Assembly: GCF_029360645.1 (NCBI RefSeq)
Contig: NZ_JARDUA010000003.1
Coordinates: 620,001 to 684,000 of the forward strand
Reading direction: 5' to 3'
DNA from: Pontibacter litorisediminis
GTDB taxonomy: Bacteria; Bacteroidota; Bacteroidia; Cytophagales; Hymenobacteraceae
Length of the DNA: 64,000 bases
The stretch's first letter is position 1; the number at the start of each line of letters is the position of its first letter. The translations under genes and the position numbers were made by a program. Shown here in pieces: positions 27,336 to 36,128 of this stretch. The notes below the pieces were generated by a model. The model saw only the letters and a list, made by a program, of their open reading frames with translations. It did no database searches and was not told where the DNA came from.

Positions 27336-27986
27336 ATGCCGCATTCTACCGCCATCCGTACCCTGCTCTCCGGATACTTTCCGGAGCTTACCGAAGACCA
27401 GTTGCAGAAGTATGAGCACATGGGCGAACTGTACCGGGAGTGGAACCAGAAAATAAACGTGGTTTCGCGGAAGGACATGGACCAGATTGGCCTGCACCAC
27501 ATCCTGCACTCGCTGGGCATTGCCAAAGTGGTCTCCTTCCCGGAGCATACGTCGGTGATGGATGTGGGCACCGGGGGCGGCTTGCCGGGCCTGCCGTTGG
27601 CAGTGATGTTCCCGGAGGTGAAGTTCCACCTGGTGGACTCTATCGGCAAGAAGATACACGTGGTAAATGAGATTGCGCGCGAGCTGCACCTGCAGAACGT
27701 AACCGCCAGCCACACCCGCGCCGAGCAGGTGCGCGACAAGTATGACTTTGTTGTGAGCCGCGCCGTTACCCGCCTGGCCAACTTCTGGCCCTGGGTGATG
27801 AACAGCTTCAAGAAAACAGGGCTGGAGCAGGAGGGGCTGTATTACCTGAAGGGCGGCGACCTGGAGGAGGAAATCGCCGAGTCGGGCCTTATCACCAAAA
27901 CCTTTGACCTGAAGGACTACTTCAGCGAGGAGTTCTTTGAGACGAAGAAGGTGGTCTACGTGCCGCTGAAAAAGCTTAAGAAATAG
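27336..27986 (+). CDS. rsmG: 16S rRNA (guanine(527)-N7)-methyltransferase
   Basis: Methylates G527 in the 530 loop of 16S rRNA using SAM. The 216-residue Rossmann methyltransferase has the SAM motif DVGTGGGLPGLPLAV near 75-89, then FHLVDSIGKKIHVV and the SRAVTRL segment near 143-149. ATG 27336 is chosen over an upstream TTG (27315). The C-terminus is Lys-rich. It stands 18 bp before the DUF4269 gene. Confidence 0.95.
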   Translation: MPHSTAIRTLLSGYFPELTEDQLQKYEHMGELYREWNQKINVVSRKDMDQIGLHHILHSLGIAKVVSFPEHTSVMDVGTGGGLPGLPLAVMFPEVKFHLVDSIGKKIHVVNEIARELHLQNVTASHTRAEQVRDKYDFVVSRAVTRLANFWPWVMNSFKKTGLEQEGLYYLKGGDLEEEIAESGLITKTFDLKDYFSEEFFETKKVVYVPLKKLKK

Positions 27987-28004
27987 CAGCCTTAGCCTTT
28001 GCCC

Positions 28005-28574
28005 ATGACGCGCTTCGAGACCATAGACTACCTGCAGCACGGCAATGAACGGCAGCGGGCAGCTTTCCAGGTGCTGGTGAAGTATAACGTGATGGGGAAA
28101 CTGGCCGCCTTCGATCCGCTGTTGGCCGGCACCATCCCGATAGGGGTGGATGTGGCGCAAAGCGACCTGGATGTGATCTGCTGTTGGAGCGATAAGGCCA
28201 AGCTGCGCGAGGCGCTGCTGCGGTACTTCTCTGGCTGCGCCTGCTTCAGGCTACATGATACTGAGATCAAGGGGCAGGAAAGTATGGTGGCTACCTTCAG
28301 ATTAGATGGTTTCGAGGTGGAGGTGTTTGGCCAAGGCATCCCGTCACGGGAGCAGGACGCTTTCAGGCACCTGCTGGTAGAGTACAGGCTGCTGCAAAAG
28401 TATGGGGAGCCGCTCAGGCAGCAGGTCGTGCGCCTAAAGCAGCAGGGCTTGAAAACGGAGCCCGCCTTTACCAGAGCGCTGCACCTGCCCGGCGACCCCT
28501 ACGAGGCCTTGCTGCAACTGGAGTTGGGCTGCGGCAGCTCTAGCCGCAGCCTTAAACCTGATCCGAAAGTATAA
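28005..28574 (+). CDS. DUF4269 family protein
   Basis: A 189-residue protein matching DUF4269, a small family with a nucleotidyltransferase-like look. It contains GTIPIGVDVAQSDLDVICCW near 45-64, reminiscent of the G-S...DxD pattern of the polymerase-beta fold, and later LDGFEVEVFGQGIPSREQDAFRHL. No biochemical function is assigned. The ATG at 28005 is used; a TTG two codons earlier is possible. The last 23 bp overlap the convergent YheT-like gene. Confidence 0.78.
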   Translation: MTRFETIDYLQHGNERQRAAFQVLVKYNVMGKLAAFDPLLAGTIPIGVDVAQSDLDVICCWSDKAKLREALLRYFSGCACFRLHDTEIKGQESMVATFRLDGFEVEVFGQGIPSREQDAFRHLLVEYRLLQKYGEPLRQQVVRLKQQGLKTEPAFTRALHLPGDPYEALLQLELGCGSSSRSLKPDPKV

Positions 28575-29508
28575 ACCGGAGCGCCCGCTCCTCCGAGTAA
28601 TACCTGTCTTTCCTGAAATTCTCTGCAAAGCCTACGTGCCCTCCCTCTTCGGGCATCTCCAGGTAGAAGTATGGATTCTCCTTCGCCTCCTGCACGGGGT
28701 AGCACTCTGGCGCCAGAAAAGGGTCGTTCTTAGCGTTTACCAGCAGAGTGGGCACCCGTATGTCTTTTAGGAACTGCTTGGAGCTAACACGGGCGTAGTA
28801 CTCCTCCGCGTTCTTAAAACCATGGATCGGCGCCGTGTAGCGATCATCGAACTCAGGGAAACTCCAGAAAATGCTGTAGTCAGTCAGGTCCACCTCCTCG
28901 GGGTACATTTGCTGCTTTTGCTCCAGTTTCTCGCCCAGCGTTTTCAGAAAGCGCTGCGTGTATATCCTGGAAATGCGCTGCGCAGAGCTCTTGAGGTCTA
29001 TGGGTGTAGAGAACACGGTGGCGCGCTTTACCTGCTTTGGCACCTGCTTCGGATCTTCGCCGAGGTACTTTAGCGTAATGTTGCCGCCGGCGCTGAAGCC
29101 CACGAGGTACACATTCTCATACTTGCCGGTAGCTAATGCGTGCCGCAGCACGAAGTCCAGGTCGTCGGAGGCGCCCAGGTGGTAGGAGCGGAGCAGCTTG
29201 TTAGGCTCGCCACTGCAGCTCCGGTAGTTCCAGGCCAGGGCGTCCACTCCCTCGGCGTTAAAGGCTTTCACCATTCCGGTGATGTAGGGCCTGCTGGTGT
29301 CGCCCTCCAGCCCGTGCGAAAGCACCAGCAGCGAGTCGCTCCCAACTGCAGACCAGTCTACATCTATAAAATCGTCATCGGGTGTCATCAGGCGCTCGCG
29401 CTCATACCGGACGCCATCTACGTGCCTGAACAAGCTGGGAATAATGGTTTGCAGGTGCCCGTTAAAAAGGTAAAAGGGTGCCCGGTGCATGGATGGAAGT
29501 AAAGGCAT
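28552..29508 (-). CDS. YheT-family alpha/beta hydrolase
   Basis: A 318-residue hydrolase with the N-terminal FYLFNGHLQTIIPSLFR signature of the YheT/ABHD1-3 group. The nucleophile elbow is GFSAGG near 147-152, a candidate acid is Asp in NAKNDPFLAPE, and the catalytic His is in EGGHVGF near 295. Members act on esters or lipids, and the bacterial substrate is not established. It converges on DUF4269 with a 23-bp overlap. Confidence 0.9.
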   Translation of the reverse strand: MPLLPSMHRAPFYLFNGHLQTIIPSLFRHVDGVRYERERLMTPDDDFIDVDWSAVGSDSLLVLSHGLEGDTSRPYITGMVKAFNAEGVDALAWNYRSCSGEPNKLLRSYHLGASDDLDFVLRHALATGKYENVYLVGFSAGGNITLKYLGEDPKQVPKQVKRATVFSTPIDLKSSAQRISRIYTQRFLKTLGEKLEQKQQMYPEEVDLTDYSIFWSFPEFDDRYTAPIHGFKNAEEYYARVSSKQFLKDIRVPTLLVNAKNDPFLAPECYPVQEAKENPYFYLEMPEEGGHVGFAENFRKDRYYSEERALRFILSDQV

Positions 29509-29640
29509 GGTTTTAAAGAACTTATAATTGGCTATTAATAAATACGATAAAAGCAGGAAAAATGGCAGGTTGTAGCGTGTTATATATCAATATTCTGCTT
29601 ATATCGTATAAAGTACTAAACTAGACACAAGATTAGAACT

Positions 29641-30060
29641 ATGGAAATTACATCAAAGTTTAAAACTATAGGATTTGCGCTTGCCTTAGGTTCATTTATG
29701 TTTGCCTGCAGCCAGGAAACACAGAACGAGACAAACGCAGAGGTAAACGAGGCCCAGGCTGAAATGAATGATGCGAACGCAGAGGCCAGAACCTCTTATG
29801 ACGATTTCAATGCCTGGGTAGAAACAAATACCAATAACGCTGAGACGGTAACCGAGGACGAGTACCGCGAGATGCGCGCCGAATACCAGCGCCGCGAGGC
29901 TGAGCTGGAGGCCGAGTCTGCGGACTGGGACAACGAGACGCGCCAGGCCTGGGAGAACACCAAAGCCGATTGGAACGAGTTTGAGAATAAGGTACAGGAG
30001 CGCTTAGGGAATATTGATGACGTGGATGTGGATGTAGACGTGAAGCGCGAAAATAATTAA
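29641..30060 (+). CDS. Hypothetical lipoprotein with charged helical domain (139 aa)
   Basis: The signal peptide ends in the lipobox FMFAC with the lipidated Cys near residue 23. The mature part is highly charged and likely helical or coiled coil (AEVNEAQAEMNDANAEA, then YREMRAEYQRREAELEAE), ending in an alternating Asp-Val tail. No family assigned. A perfect terminator follows 22 bases after the stop. Confidence 0.75.
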   Translation: MEITSKFKTIGFALALGSFMFACSQETQNETNAEVNEAQAEMNDANAEARTSYDDFNAWVETNTNNAETVTEDEYREMRAEYQRREAELEAESADWDNETRQAWENTKADWNEFENKVQERLGNIDDVDVDVDVKRENN

Positions 30061-30082
30061 GCTGATTACACAGAAAGTGAGA

Positions 30083-30110
30083 AACCGCTGCGGCACCTGC
30101 CGCAGCGGTT
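30083..30110 (+). terminator. Intrinsic terminator after the lipoprotein gene
   Basis: An 11-bp perfect GC-rich stem (30083-30093 with 30100-30110), six-base loop and a run of seven or more T. Confidence 0.92.
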
Positions 30111-30202
30111 TTTTTGTGCCGGCTTCCCGCCCGGAGCAGGGGCTGGCCGGCTTCTAACCTTTTTTCGTAGCCCAAACAGTAGGTTAAACCTGCTGTATTT
30201 CT

Positions 30203-30281
30203 TATCTTTGCAGGCAAGCCTCGATAGAAAATATTTTTGGGAGAGGTGTTTTGGAAATTAATGCTAAAGGGTTTACCTTTG
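30203..30281 (+). promoter_or_regulatory. Tandem promoters of rpsT
   Basis: TATCTTTG at 30203-30210 and TACCTTTG at 30274-30281 both match TAnnTTTG. The second has a TTG at 30251-30253 with the canonical 20-base spacing and lies 48 bases before the start codon. Confidence 0.65.
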
Positions 30282-30329
30282 CAGACTCATTCAGAAAAGC
30301 ATCAGAAAGAATTAATATTATAGAATAAC

Positions 30330-30587
30330 ATGGCTAACCATAAGTCGGCATTAAAGAGAATCAGAGCGAACAACGCTAAACGTCTTCGTAACAGATACCA
30401 GGCGAAAACTACTCGTACTTTCATCAAGAAGCTGAGAACTACAACTGACAAGGCCGAGGCGCAGGAACTGTACAAGACAGTTTCTTCTATGCTTGACCGT
30501 CTGGCTAAGAAAAACATCATCCACAAAAACAAAGCGGCTAACAACAAGTCTAAACTGGCTAAGTTCGTTAACAGCATCGCTGCTTAA
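30330..30587 (+). CDS. rpsT: 30S ribosomal protein S20
   Basis: An 85-residue basic three-helix protein that binds the 5' domain of 16S rRNA early in 30S assembly. The N-terminus MANHKSALKRIRANNAKRLRN is typical. It is a single-gene unit with two promoter-like boxes upstream and a 16-bp perfect terminator downstream. Confidence 0.98.
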   Translation: MANHKSALKRIRANNAKRLRNRYQAKTTRTFIKKLRTTTDKAEAQELYKTVSSMLDRLAKKNIIHKNKAANNKSKLAKFVNSIAA

Positions 30588-30608
30588 TTTTTGAGGGAAC
30601 TCATACTT

Positions 30609-30645
30609 CACAGAAGCCCTGCACTCACCGTGCAGGGCTTCTGTG
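30609..30645 (+). terminator. Intrinsic terminator after rpsT
   Basis: A perfect 16-bp stem (30609-30624 with 30630-30645) and five-base loop, 21 bases after the rpsT stop. Confidence 0.85.
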
Positions 30646-30941
30646 TTTGTGACCTCTGAAGTGTGTGGATGCGTTGTCGTGTCTGTGCTGAGTAAACACA
30701 TCAAAGGCATCCGCCCACCTATTGCGCGTTTGGACTACTGGATTGCGTTACGTTTTACATCAAGTTTAGCTACACAGTAAGTATAAAACCCAAGTTGCGG
30801 TTAACCCACTCCTCTCCCGATACAAGTTCAGCATACTAGACTTGGCTTTGTCAAGGGCCGCTAGCCCCAGGAGGGGAGCCCTGTTTTGCTGTGGCTGAAG
30901 TATAAGTTGCGCAGCTTGTGTCCTTGCGGCAGAAGTATAAA

Positions 30942-31331
30942 CCCACCCCTAATCCCTCCAGAGAGGGGAATTGTCTGCAGACGATTACATCCCCCTGCCC
31001 CCTTCCAAGGGAGACTTTGGCTGAAGCTCCATTAGCAACAGCTATCGAACCAGATCCCAGCTCTTTGGGTTGAGCGCCTTGTGAGATCCGGTGCCGCGTG
31101 AGCGGCAGCGCCCTGGCGCAGGAGGAAACACAGCGCGATGCCCTTAACGAGGGCCCCTACCCCCAAGACGAGGCCTCTCGGCCTGGGAGGGCAGAAAGCT
31201 GGCTATGGAACAAGACGTTTGTGGGAACAAGAGGGTCAGCGGTGTTTTAAAAGGTTAGCTTGGTTCAAGAGGAAGAAAGCGGTGGCTCTAGGAAGTACAA
31301 AGCATAAGGCACAAGCGGACGCTTGCGCCAG
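30942..31331 (+). repeat. Interspersed ~390-bp repeat, copy B
   Basis: This is the second copy of the repeat at 18804-19192, inverted relative to it. It lies in a roughly 1-kb region without genes between rpsT and pyk. Short frames inside it are not conserved in the other copy. Around it (30779-30940 and 31320-31515) at least seven copies of AAGTATA are clustered, the densest patch in the window. The flank at 31390-31440 contains further short imperfect palindromes. Confidence 0.75.
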
Positions 31332-31532
31332 CAAAGTGTAAAGTATAGCAGTAAGTATAAAGTGTAGCCAAAGTATAAACTATGGCTTTTAAGCCACTCA
31401 GATTGCAAATCCGAGAAGATAGGAAGGCATGGGTTGCAAACCCACGCCAGCAACGGGGAATAGCTCACGCATGGCAGAGGCGAGCAAGGGCGCTGAAGTA
31501 TAAAGTATAGCCTGTACTCATGCACAAGTACA

Positions 31533-31580
31533 AGTAAACAAAAACGCCCGGAGCTGTAGCCCCGGGCGTTTTTGTTTACT
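31533..31580 (-). terminator. Intrinsic terminator after pyk
   Basis: A perfect 19-bp stem (31533-31551 with 31562-31580) with A and T runs, 17 bases after the pyk stop codon on the minus strand. Confidence 0.88.
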
Positions 31581-31596
31581 GTCTAAAGTATAGCTG

Positions 31597-33024
31597 TTAG
31601 GCCACGCTCAACTTGATCATGTTCGTGCGTTTCTGCTCGTTTATCGGCATGCTGGCTGTGTTAATGAACACATCGCCTTTTTGGATGTGGCCTTCTTTAA
31701 GCAGCGTTTCCTTGATGTCTGCAATGGTGTTGTCGGTAGACTCAAACTTGTCGTAGAAGAAGCCGCGTACGCCCCACACCAGGTTCAGGGTGTTCAGTAG
31801 GCGGTGGTTCTCTGTGAAGACAAAGATGTGCGCCTGAGGGCGGTATTTAGCTAGCTGGAATGCCGTATAGCCCGACTTGGTCATGCCGATGATGGCCTTG
31901 GCGTTGGTGTCGCGGGCCAGGTTGCAGGCGTTGGCCACCAGAATGTCGCTCAGGAAGGTCTCGCAGTCAGGGTTCGGAGAGTATACTTTATGGAAGCCCT
32001 CCTGGTGTTCTTCTACGGTGCGTATGGTAAGCGTCATGCTTTGGATTGTTTCAATCGGGTACGCTCCCACGGCTGTCTCAGCGCTCAGCATCAGGCAGTG
32101 CGCCCCATCGATCACGGCGTTGGCCACGTCGTTTGTCTCAGCGCGCGTTGGGCGAGGGTTCACGATCATGCTTTCCATCATCTGGGTAGCCACAATCACC
32201 GGCTTGGCGGCTATGTTGCACTTGTCGATCAGCATCTTCTGGATCATCGGCACCTTCTCCATACCAACTTCCACGCCCAGGTCGCCGCGTGCCACCATGA
32301 TGGCATCCGTCGCCTCTATAATCTCGTCGATGTTCTCGATGGCCTCCGGCTTCTCTATCTTTGCGATCACACGGGTGTCTTTGCCGCGCTCGCGGATGAT
32401 GCGCTTGATCTCGTGGATGTCCTGTACCTTGCGCACAAACGACAGCGCCACCCACTCCACATCATTGTCCAGGCCAAAGTGCAGGTCTTTGATGTCTTTC
32501 TCTGTAAGCGATGGGGCCGACACGCGGGTGTTAGGCAGGTTGATGCCTTTGCGCGGTTTCACGATGCCGCCATACCTTACCCTGGCCTCCACCTCATTGT
32601 TTTTATCGGTCTTGGTTACGATCACCTCCAGTTTGCCGTCGTCCAGCAGGATGGCGTCGCCCGGATTTACGTCTTTTGCCAGCTCTGTATAGTTGGTGGC
32701 AAGCTGCCCCGGAACGCTCAGGGAGCCATCGCAGAGAATCTTGATGATTTCGCCTTCTCTTATTTCCACGCCGCCATTCTCCACATCACCTACCCTGATC
32801 TTTGGCCCCTGAAGGTCCTGCACCAGGCAGATGTTGGTGTTGTGCTGGCGGTTCACCTCACGCACATTGTCTATCACCTGCTTATGCACCTCATAAGCGC
32901 CGTGCGAGAAATTGAGACGAAACGCATTAACACCTGCCTGCACAAGAGCCGTCAGGCGCTCGTACGAATCGCTGGCAGGCCCTACGGTAGCCAGAACTTT
33001 GGTCTTATTAAATGTAACTTCCAT
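31597..33024 (-). CDS. pyk: Pyruvate kinase
   Basis: Last step of glycolysis, phosphoenolpyruvate plus ADP to pyruvate plus ATP. The 475-residue protein has the N-terminal KVLATVGPASDSYERL, FRLNFSHG with the substrate-binding Arg and Asn, the IAKIEKPEA active-site Lys region near 220, and MVARGDLGVEV. Full length with A, B and C domains. It lies 2 bp after the IPExxxVDY gene on the same strand, so they form one operon, an order often seen in Bacteroidota. Confidence 0.98.
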   Translation of the reverse strand: MEVTFNKTKVLATVGPASDSYERLTALVQAGVNAFRLNFSHGAYEVHKQVIDNVREVNRQHNTNICLVQDLQGPKIRVGDVENGGVEIREGEIIKILCDGSLSVPGQLATNYTELAKDVNPGDAILLDDGKLEVIVTKTDKNNEVEARVRYGGIVKPRKGINLPNTRVSAPSLTEKDIKDLHFGLDNDVEWVALSFVRKVQDIHEIKRIIRERGKDTRVIAKIEKPEAIENIDEIIEATDAIMVARGDLGVEVGMEKVPMIQKMLIDKCNIAAKPVIVATQMMESMIVNPRPTRAETNDVANAVIDGAHCLMLSAETAVGAYPIETIQSMTLTIRTVEEHQEGFHKVYSPNPDCETFLSDILVANACNLARDTNAKAIIGMTKSGYTAFQLAKYRPQAHIFVFTENHRLLNTLNLVWGVRGFFYDKFESTDNTIADIKETLLKEGHIQKGDVFINTASMPINEQKRTNMIKLSVA

Positions 33025-33026
33025 AC

Positions 33027-33455
33027 TTAGAAAATCAGGTTCTCCTTAAATTTTAAAGTGAGCGGGTCAAACTGTTTTACGTACTGCACCAGCGGGGTTC
33101 GCATCAGCTTCCTGGCGAGTTCCTGTGGGTGCAGCTGCTGCATGGCCCCGGTTATCTGCAGCACGTAATCGTATTCTTTAACGTCTGGCAGCAAAAAAGC
33201 TTTCTTCAGGGTGGGGCTGCCAAGCGCCCTGTTCCGGAAAAGGCGCACCTCGCTGTGCTCGGCCACGTGCCTGTAGTTGGCAATTAGCAGGCGGTCCCTC
33301 CCCAGTAGTTCGTAGCATAGGTCTTTTTGCCTGGTCAGGTGCAGGTTCAGCAGCCTGTTCAGCGCCCAGGCTAACTTATAATCTTTTACTGACGTAACCA
33401 AGCCATACAAGTCAAAGCTATAGTCGTACTCTATTTGCAGGTGATGCGTTTTCAT
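33027..33455 (-). CDS. IPExxxVDY family protein
   Basis: A 142-residue protein of the Bacteroidota-specific family named for a loosely conserved IPExxxVDY motif, here LPDVKEYDY near 98-106. It is soluble with no signal peptide or catalytic motif known. It stands immediately upstream of pyk in an apparent operon. That position is conserved in the phylum and suggests a link to pyruvate kinase, but the role is unknown. Confidence 0.82.
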   Translation of the reverse strand: MKTHHLQIEYDYSFDLYGLVTSVKDYKLAWALNRLLNLHLTRQKDLCYELLGRDRLLIANYRHVAEHSEVRLFRNRALGSPTLKKAFLLPDVKEYDYVLQITGAMQQLHPQELARKLMRTPLVQYVKQFDPLTLKFKENLIF

Positions 33456-33570
33456 GATTCTGAACGAGACGCTAAAATAAGAACCTCAGGCTGTAAATGG
33501 GAGCCTAAGGTATAAAACTTTTGTTACGCAGCGAATAGAGTAATTTTTTTTGACATTGTCTGTTAAAAGC

Positions 33571-33580
33571 TATTTCTTTG
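33571..33580 (+). promoter_or_regulatory. Probable promoter of acpP-fabF-rnc
   Basis: TATTTCTTTG resembles the -7 box with two extra bases. TTTG at 33549-33552 lies 18 bases upstream as a good -33 element. The start of acpP follows 29 bases later. Confidence 0.5.
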
Positions 33581-33609
33581 CACAGTGTTTTAATTAACTA
33601 TAAGATAAA

Positions 33610-33846
33610 ATGTCAGAAATCGCAGAAAAAGTAAAAGCTATCATCATCGATAAGCTTGGTGTTGAAGAGTCAGAGGTTACTCCAGAGGCGAGCTTTACAA
33701 ACGACCTTGGTGCTGATTCACTGGATACAGTTGAGCTTATCATGGAATTCGAAAAAGAATTCAACGTATCTATTCCAGATGATCAAGCTGAAAACATTGC
33801 TACTGTAGGTCAGGCTGTTACCTACCTGGAAGAGCACGCGAAGTAA
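33610..33846 (+). CDS. acpP: Acyl carrier protein
   Basis: A 78-residue acidic four-helix protein that carries fatty acyl chains on 4'-phosphopantetheine attached to S37 in [10 protein letters not shown]. Followed 58 bp later by fabF and then rnc, the usual bacterial gene order. Confidence 0.98.
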   Translation: MSEIAEKVKAIIIDKLGVEESEVTPEASFTNDLGADSLDTVELIMEFEKEFNVSIPDDQAENIATVGQAVTYLEEHAK

Positions 33847-33904
33847 TATACCCTTCCCTTAGTTTATTAAGAATTTCTACTATCTATCCCTCTACTAGCA
33901 GCTT

Positions 33905-35158
33905 ATGGAGCTTAAGAGAGTCGTAGTTACTGGGCTAGGCGCACTCACGCCACTTGGAAATACCGTTGCAGCATACTGGGACGGTCTGATCAATGGCGTG
34001 AGTGGCGCTGCACCTATCACACGCTTTGATGCGAGCAAGTTTAAGACCCAGTTTGCCTGTGAGGTAAAAGGATACGATCCGGAGAATTATTTCGACAGGA
34101 AAGAGGCCCGCAAAATGGACCTTTTTTCTCAGTTTGCTATGGTGGCGGCCGACGAGGCCGTAGCCGATGCTAACATGACTGAGGGAAGCTATAATCCTGA
34201 CCGTGTAGGCGTTATCTGGGGGTCTGGCATTGGGGGGTTGCGCACCTTTCAGGAAGAGTGTGTGAACTTCGCCAACGGCGACGGCACACCGCGCTTCAAC
34301 CCGTTCTTTATCCCTAAGATGATCGCCGACATCAGTGCCGGCCACATTTCTATGAAGCACGGCTTCCGTGGGCCTAACTTCGTTACCGTTTCTGCCTGCG
34401 CCTCTGCCACCAACGCCATCATCGACTCCTTTAACTATATCCGCTTGGGTATGGCTGATGTGATTGTGACGGGCGGCTCGGAGGCGGCTGTAACAGAGGC
34501 CGGTATCGGTGGTTTTAACGCCCTGAAAGCCCTGTCTGAGCGCAACGACTCTCCGGAAACCGCTTCCCGCCCATTTGATGCAGACCGCGACGGTTTTGTG
34601 TTAGGGGAAGGAGCTGGTGCTCTTATCCTGGAAGAGTATGAGCACGCCAAAGCGCGTGGTGCTAAAATCTACGCCGAGATTATTGGCGGCGGCATGTCTG
34701 CCGACGCTTACCACATCACGGCTCCTCACCCTGAAGGCTTAGGCGCCCTCAACGTGATGAAAAACGTGCTGCGCGACGCCAACATCAAGCCCGAGGAAGT
34801 TGACTACATCAATGTACACGGCACCTCCACGCCGCTAGGCGACATCAGCGAGGTGAAAGCGATCGAGTCTGTGTTTGGGGAGCATGCCTACAAGCTGAAC
34901 ATCAGCTCTACCAAATCCATGACAGGCCACCTGCTGGGTGCTGCCGGTGCCATAGAGGCGGTTGCCTCTATCATGGCTGTTCGTAACAACATCGTGCCGC
35001 CAACCATTAACCACTTCACCGACGATGAGAACATCGACAACCGCCTGAACTTTACGTTCAATAAGGCGCAGGAGCGTGAAGTGAAAGTTGCCCTGAGCAA
35101 CACCTTTGGCTTTGGTGGGCATAATACCTCTGTTATATTCCGTCAATTCAACGATTAG
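33905..35158 (+). CDS. fabF: Beta-ketoacyl-ACP synthase II
   Basis: Condenses malonyl-ACP with acyl-ACP in fatty acid elongation. The 417-residue thiolase-fold enzyme has the nucleophile C165 (SACASATNA), a first His in VHGTSTPLGD near 304 and a second in KSMTGHLLGAAGA near 341. Its TAG stop overlaps the GTG start of rnc by one base, which suggests coupled translation. Confidence 0.98.
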   Translation: MELKRVVVTGLGALTPLGNTVAAYWDGLINGVSGAAPITRFDASKFKTQFACEVKGYDPENYFDRKEARKMDLFSQFAMVAADEAVADANMTEGSYNPDRVGVIWGSGIGGLRTFQEECVNFANGDGTPRFNPFFIPKMIADISAGHISMKHGFRGPNFVTVSACASATNAIIDSFNYIRLGMADVIVTGGSEAAVTEAGIGGFNALKALSERNDSPETASRPFDADRDGFVLGEGAGALILEEYEHAKARGAKIYAEIIGGGMSADAYHITAPHPEGLGALNVMKNVLRDANIKPEEVDYINVHGTSTPLGDISEVKAIESVFGEHAYKLNISSTKSMTGHLLGAAGAIEAVASIMAVRNNIVPPTINHFTDDENIDNRLNFTFNKAQEREVKVALSNTFGFGGHNTSVIFRQFND

Positions 35159-35898
35159 TGTTTGGGCCATTTAAACCAGTTCGGCGCGCTTACCACAGGT
35201 TATTCAACAAGGACAAAGCATTAGTACGCTCGCTCGCTGGGATTATTGGCAGCACACCCGATAACCTGCGGCTGTACAGGCTCGCCCTGACCCACACGTC
35301 CTTTGCCAGGCAAACCTCTGCCGGCAAGCACGAGACGAATGAGCGCCTGGAGTTTTTGGGGGATGCCATATTAGGTGCCGTGGTGGCCGAACTCCTGTTC
35401 AAGAAGTTCCCCTACGAGGACGAAGGCTTCCTGACGGAGATCCGCTCGCGCATCGTGAACCGCGAGTCGCTGAACCATATTGCCGTTAAGATTGGGCTGA
35501 ACCTACTGGTGAAAGTAGATAGCGGCAACCACAGTATGCGCCATAAATCAGTGAACGGAAACGCGCTGGAGGCATTGGTTGGAGCGATATACCTGGACAA
35601 GGGGTACAACACGACGCGCCATTTCATCCTCAGCAAGCTTATCCGTCCGCACGTAGACCTGCACACACTGGTTAACACCACGGCCAATTTTAAGAGCAAG
35701 CTCATTGAGTGGGCGCAGAGCCAGAACCTGGAGATCCGCTTCGATATTATCAAGCGCAAGCAACAGGGCAACACCACCGAGTTTACCTCTGAGGTGTACA
35801 TCGACGAAAAGCCGATTGCCATTGGTGTCGGCCTCTCGAAGAAGAAGGCCGATCAGGCCGCCGCTGAAAAAGGGCTGGAGTTCCTGAACATCTCCTAA
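35158..35898 (+). CDS. rnc: Ribonuclease III
   Basis: Cleaves double-stranded RNA in rRNA maturation and mRNA decay. The 246-residue protein has the RNase III signature NERLEFLGDAILG at 61-73 and a C-terminal double-stranded RNA-binding domain (about 170-246, ending SKKKADQAAAEKGLEFL). It starts with GTG inside the fabF stop (TAGTG). An alternative downstream start is possible, but the overlap and family length favour this one. Confidence 0.95.
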   Translation: MFGPFKPVRRAYHRLFNKDKALVRSLAGIIGSTPDNLRLYRLALTHTSFARQTSAGKHETNERLEFLGDAILGAVVAELLFKKFPYEDEGFLTEIRSRIVNRESLNHIAVKIGLNLLVKVDSGNHSMRHKSVNGNALEALVGAIYLDKGYNTTRHFILSKLIRPHVDLHTLVNTTANFKSKLIEWAQSQNLEIRFDIIKRKQQGNTTEFTSEVYIDEKPIAIGVGLSKKKADQAAAEKGLEFLNIS

Positions 35899-35924
35899 CT
35901 TCTTGTTATTCGTTAGTCATTGCC

Positions 35925-35948
35925 GGCCGGGAAGCATGCTTCACGGCC
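35925..35948 (+). terminator. Intrinsic terminator after rnc
   Basis: GGCCG/CGGCC arms with one mismatch enclose the palindrome GAAGCATGCTTC and are followed by T-rich sequence, 26 bases after the rnc stop. Confidence 0.7.
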
Positions 35949-36128
35949 TTTTTGTTTTATACCTGTTTCCGTGGCAGCAGCAGAAAGCCAGTGAAGCTTC
36001 TGTGACGTGCCTACGCACCACCCATCCGGCCGCCACGGCCACCCACCACCAACAATTAACCAAAGGGGCAGTGGAAGAGTTGGGCAGATAGATTAACTTG
36101 CCTTGGTATACATGCGTTATAAACCACT

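Noticed and set aside
31138..31341. 67-codon plus-strand frame inside repeat copy B
   Set aside because: Not conserved in copy A; Lys/Arg/Gly-rich repeat translation.
31990..33030. Plus-strand frame of 346 codons opposite pyk
   Set aside because: Antisense to pyruvate kinase with His/Val/Leu-rich shadow composition and no start signals or motifs.
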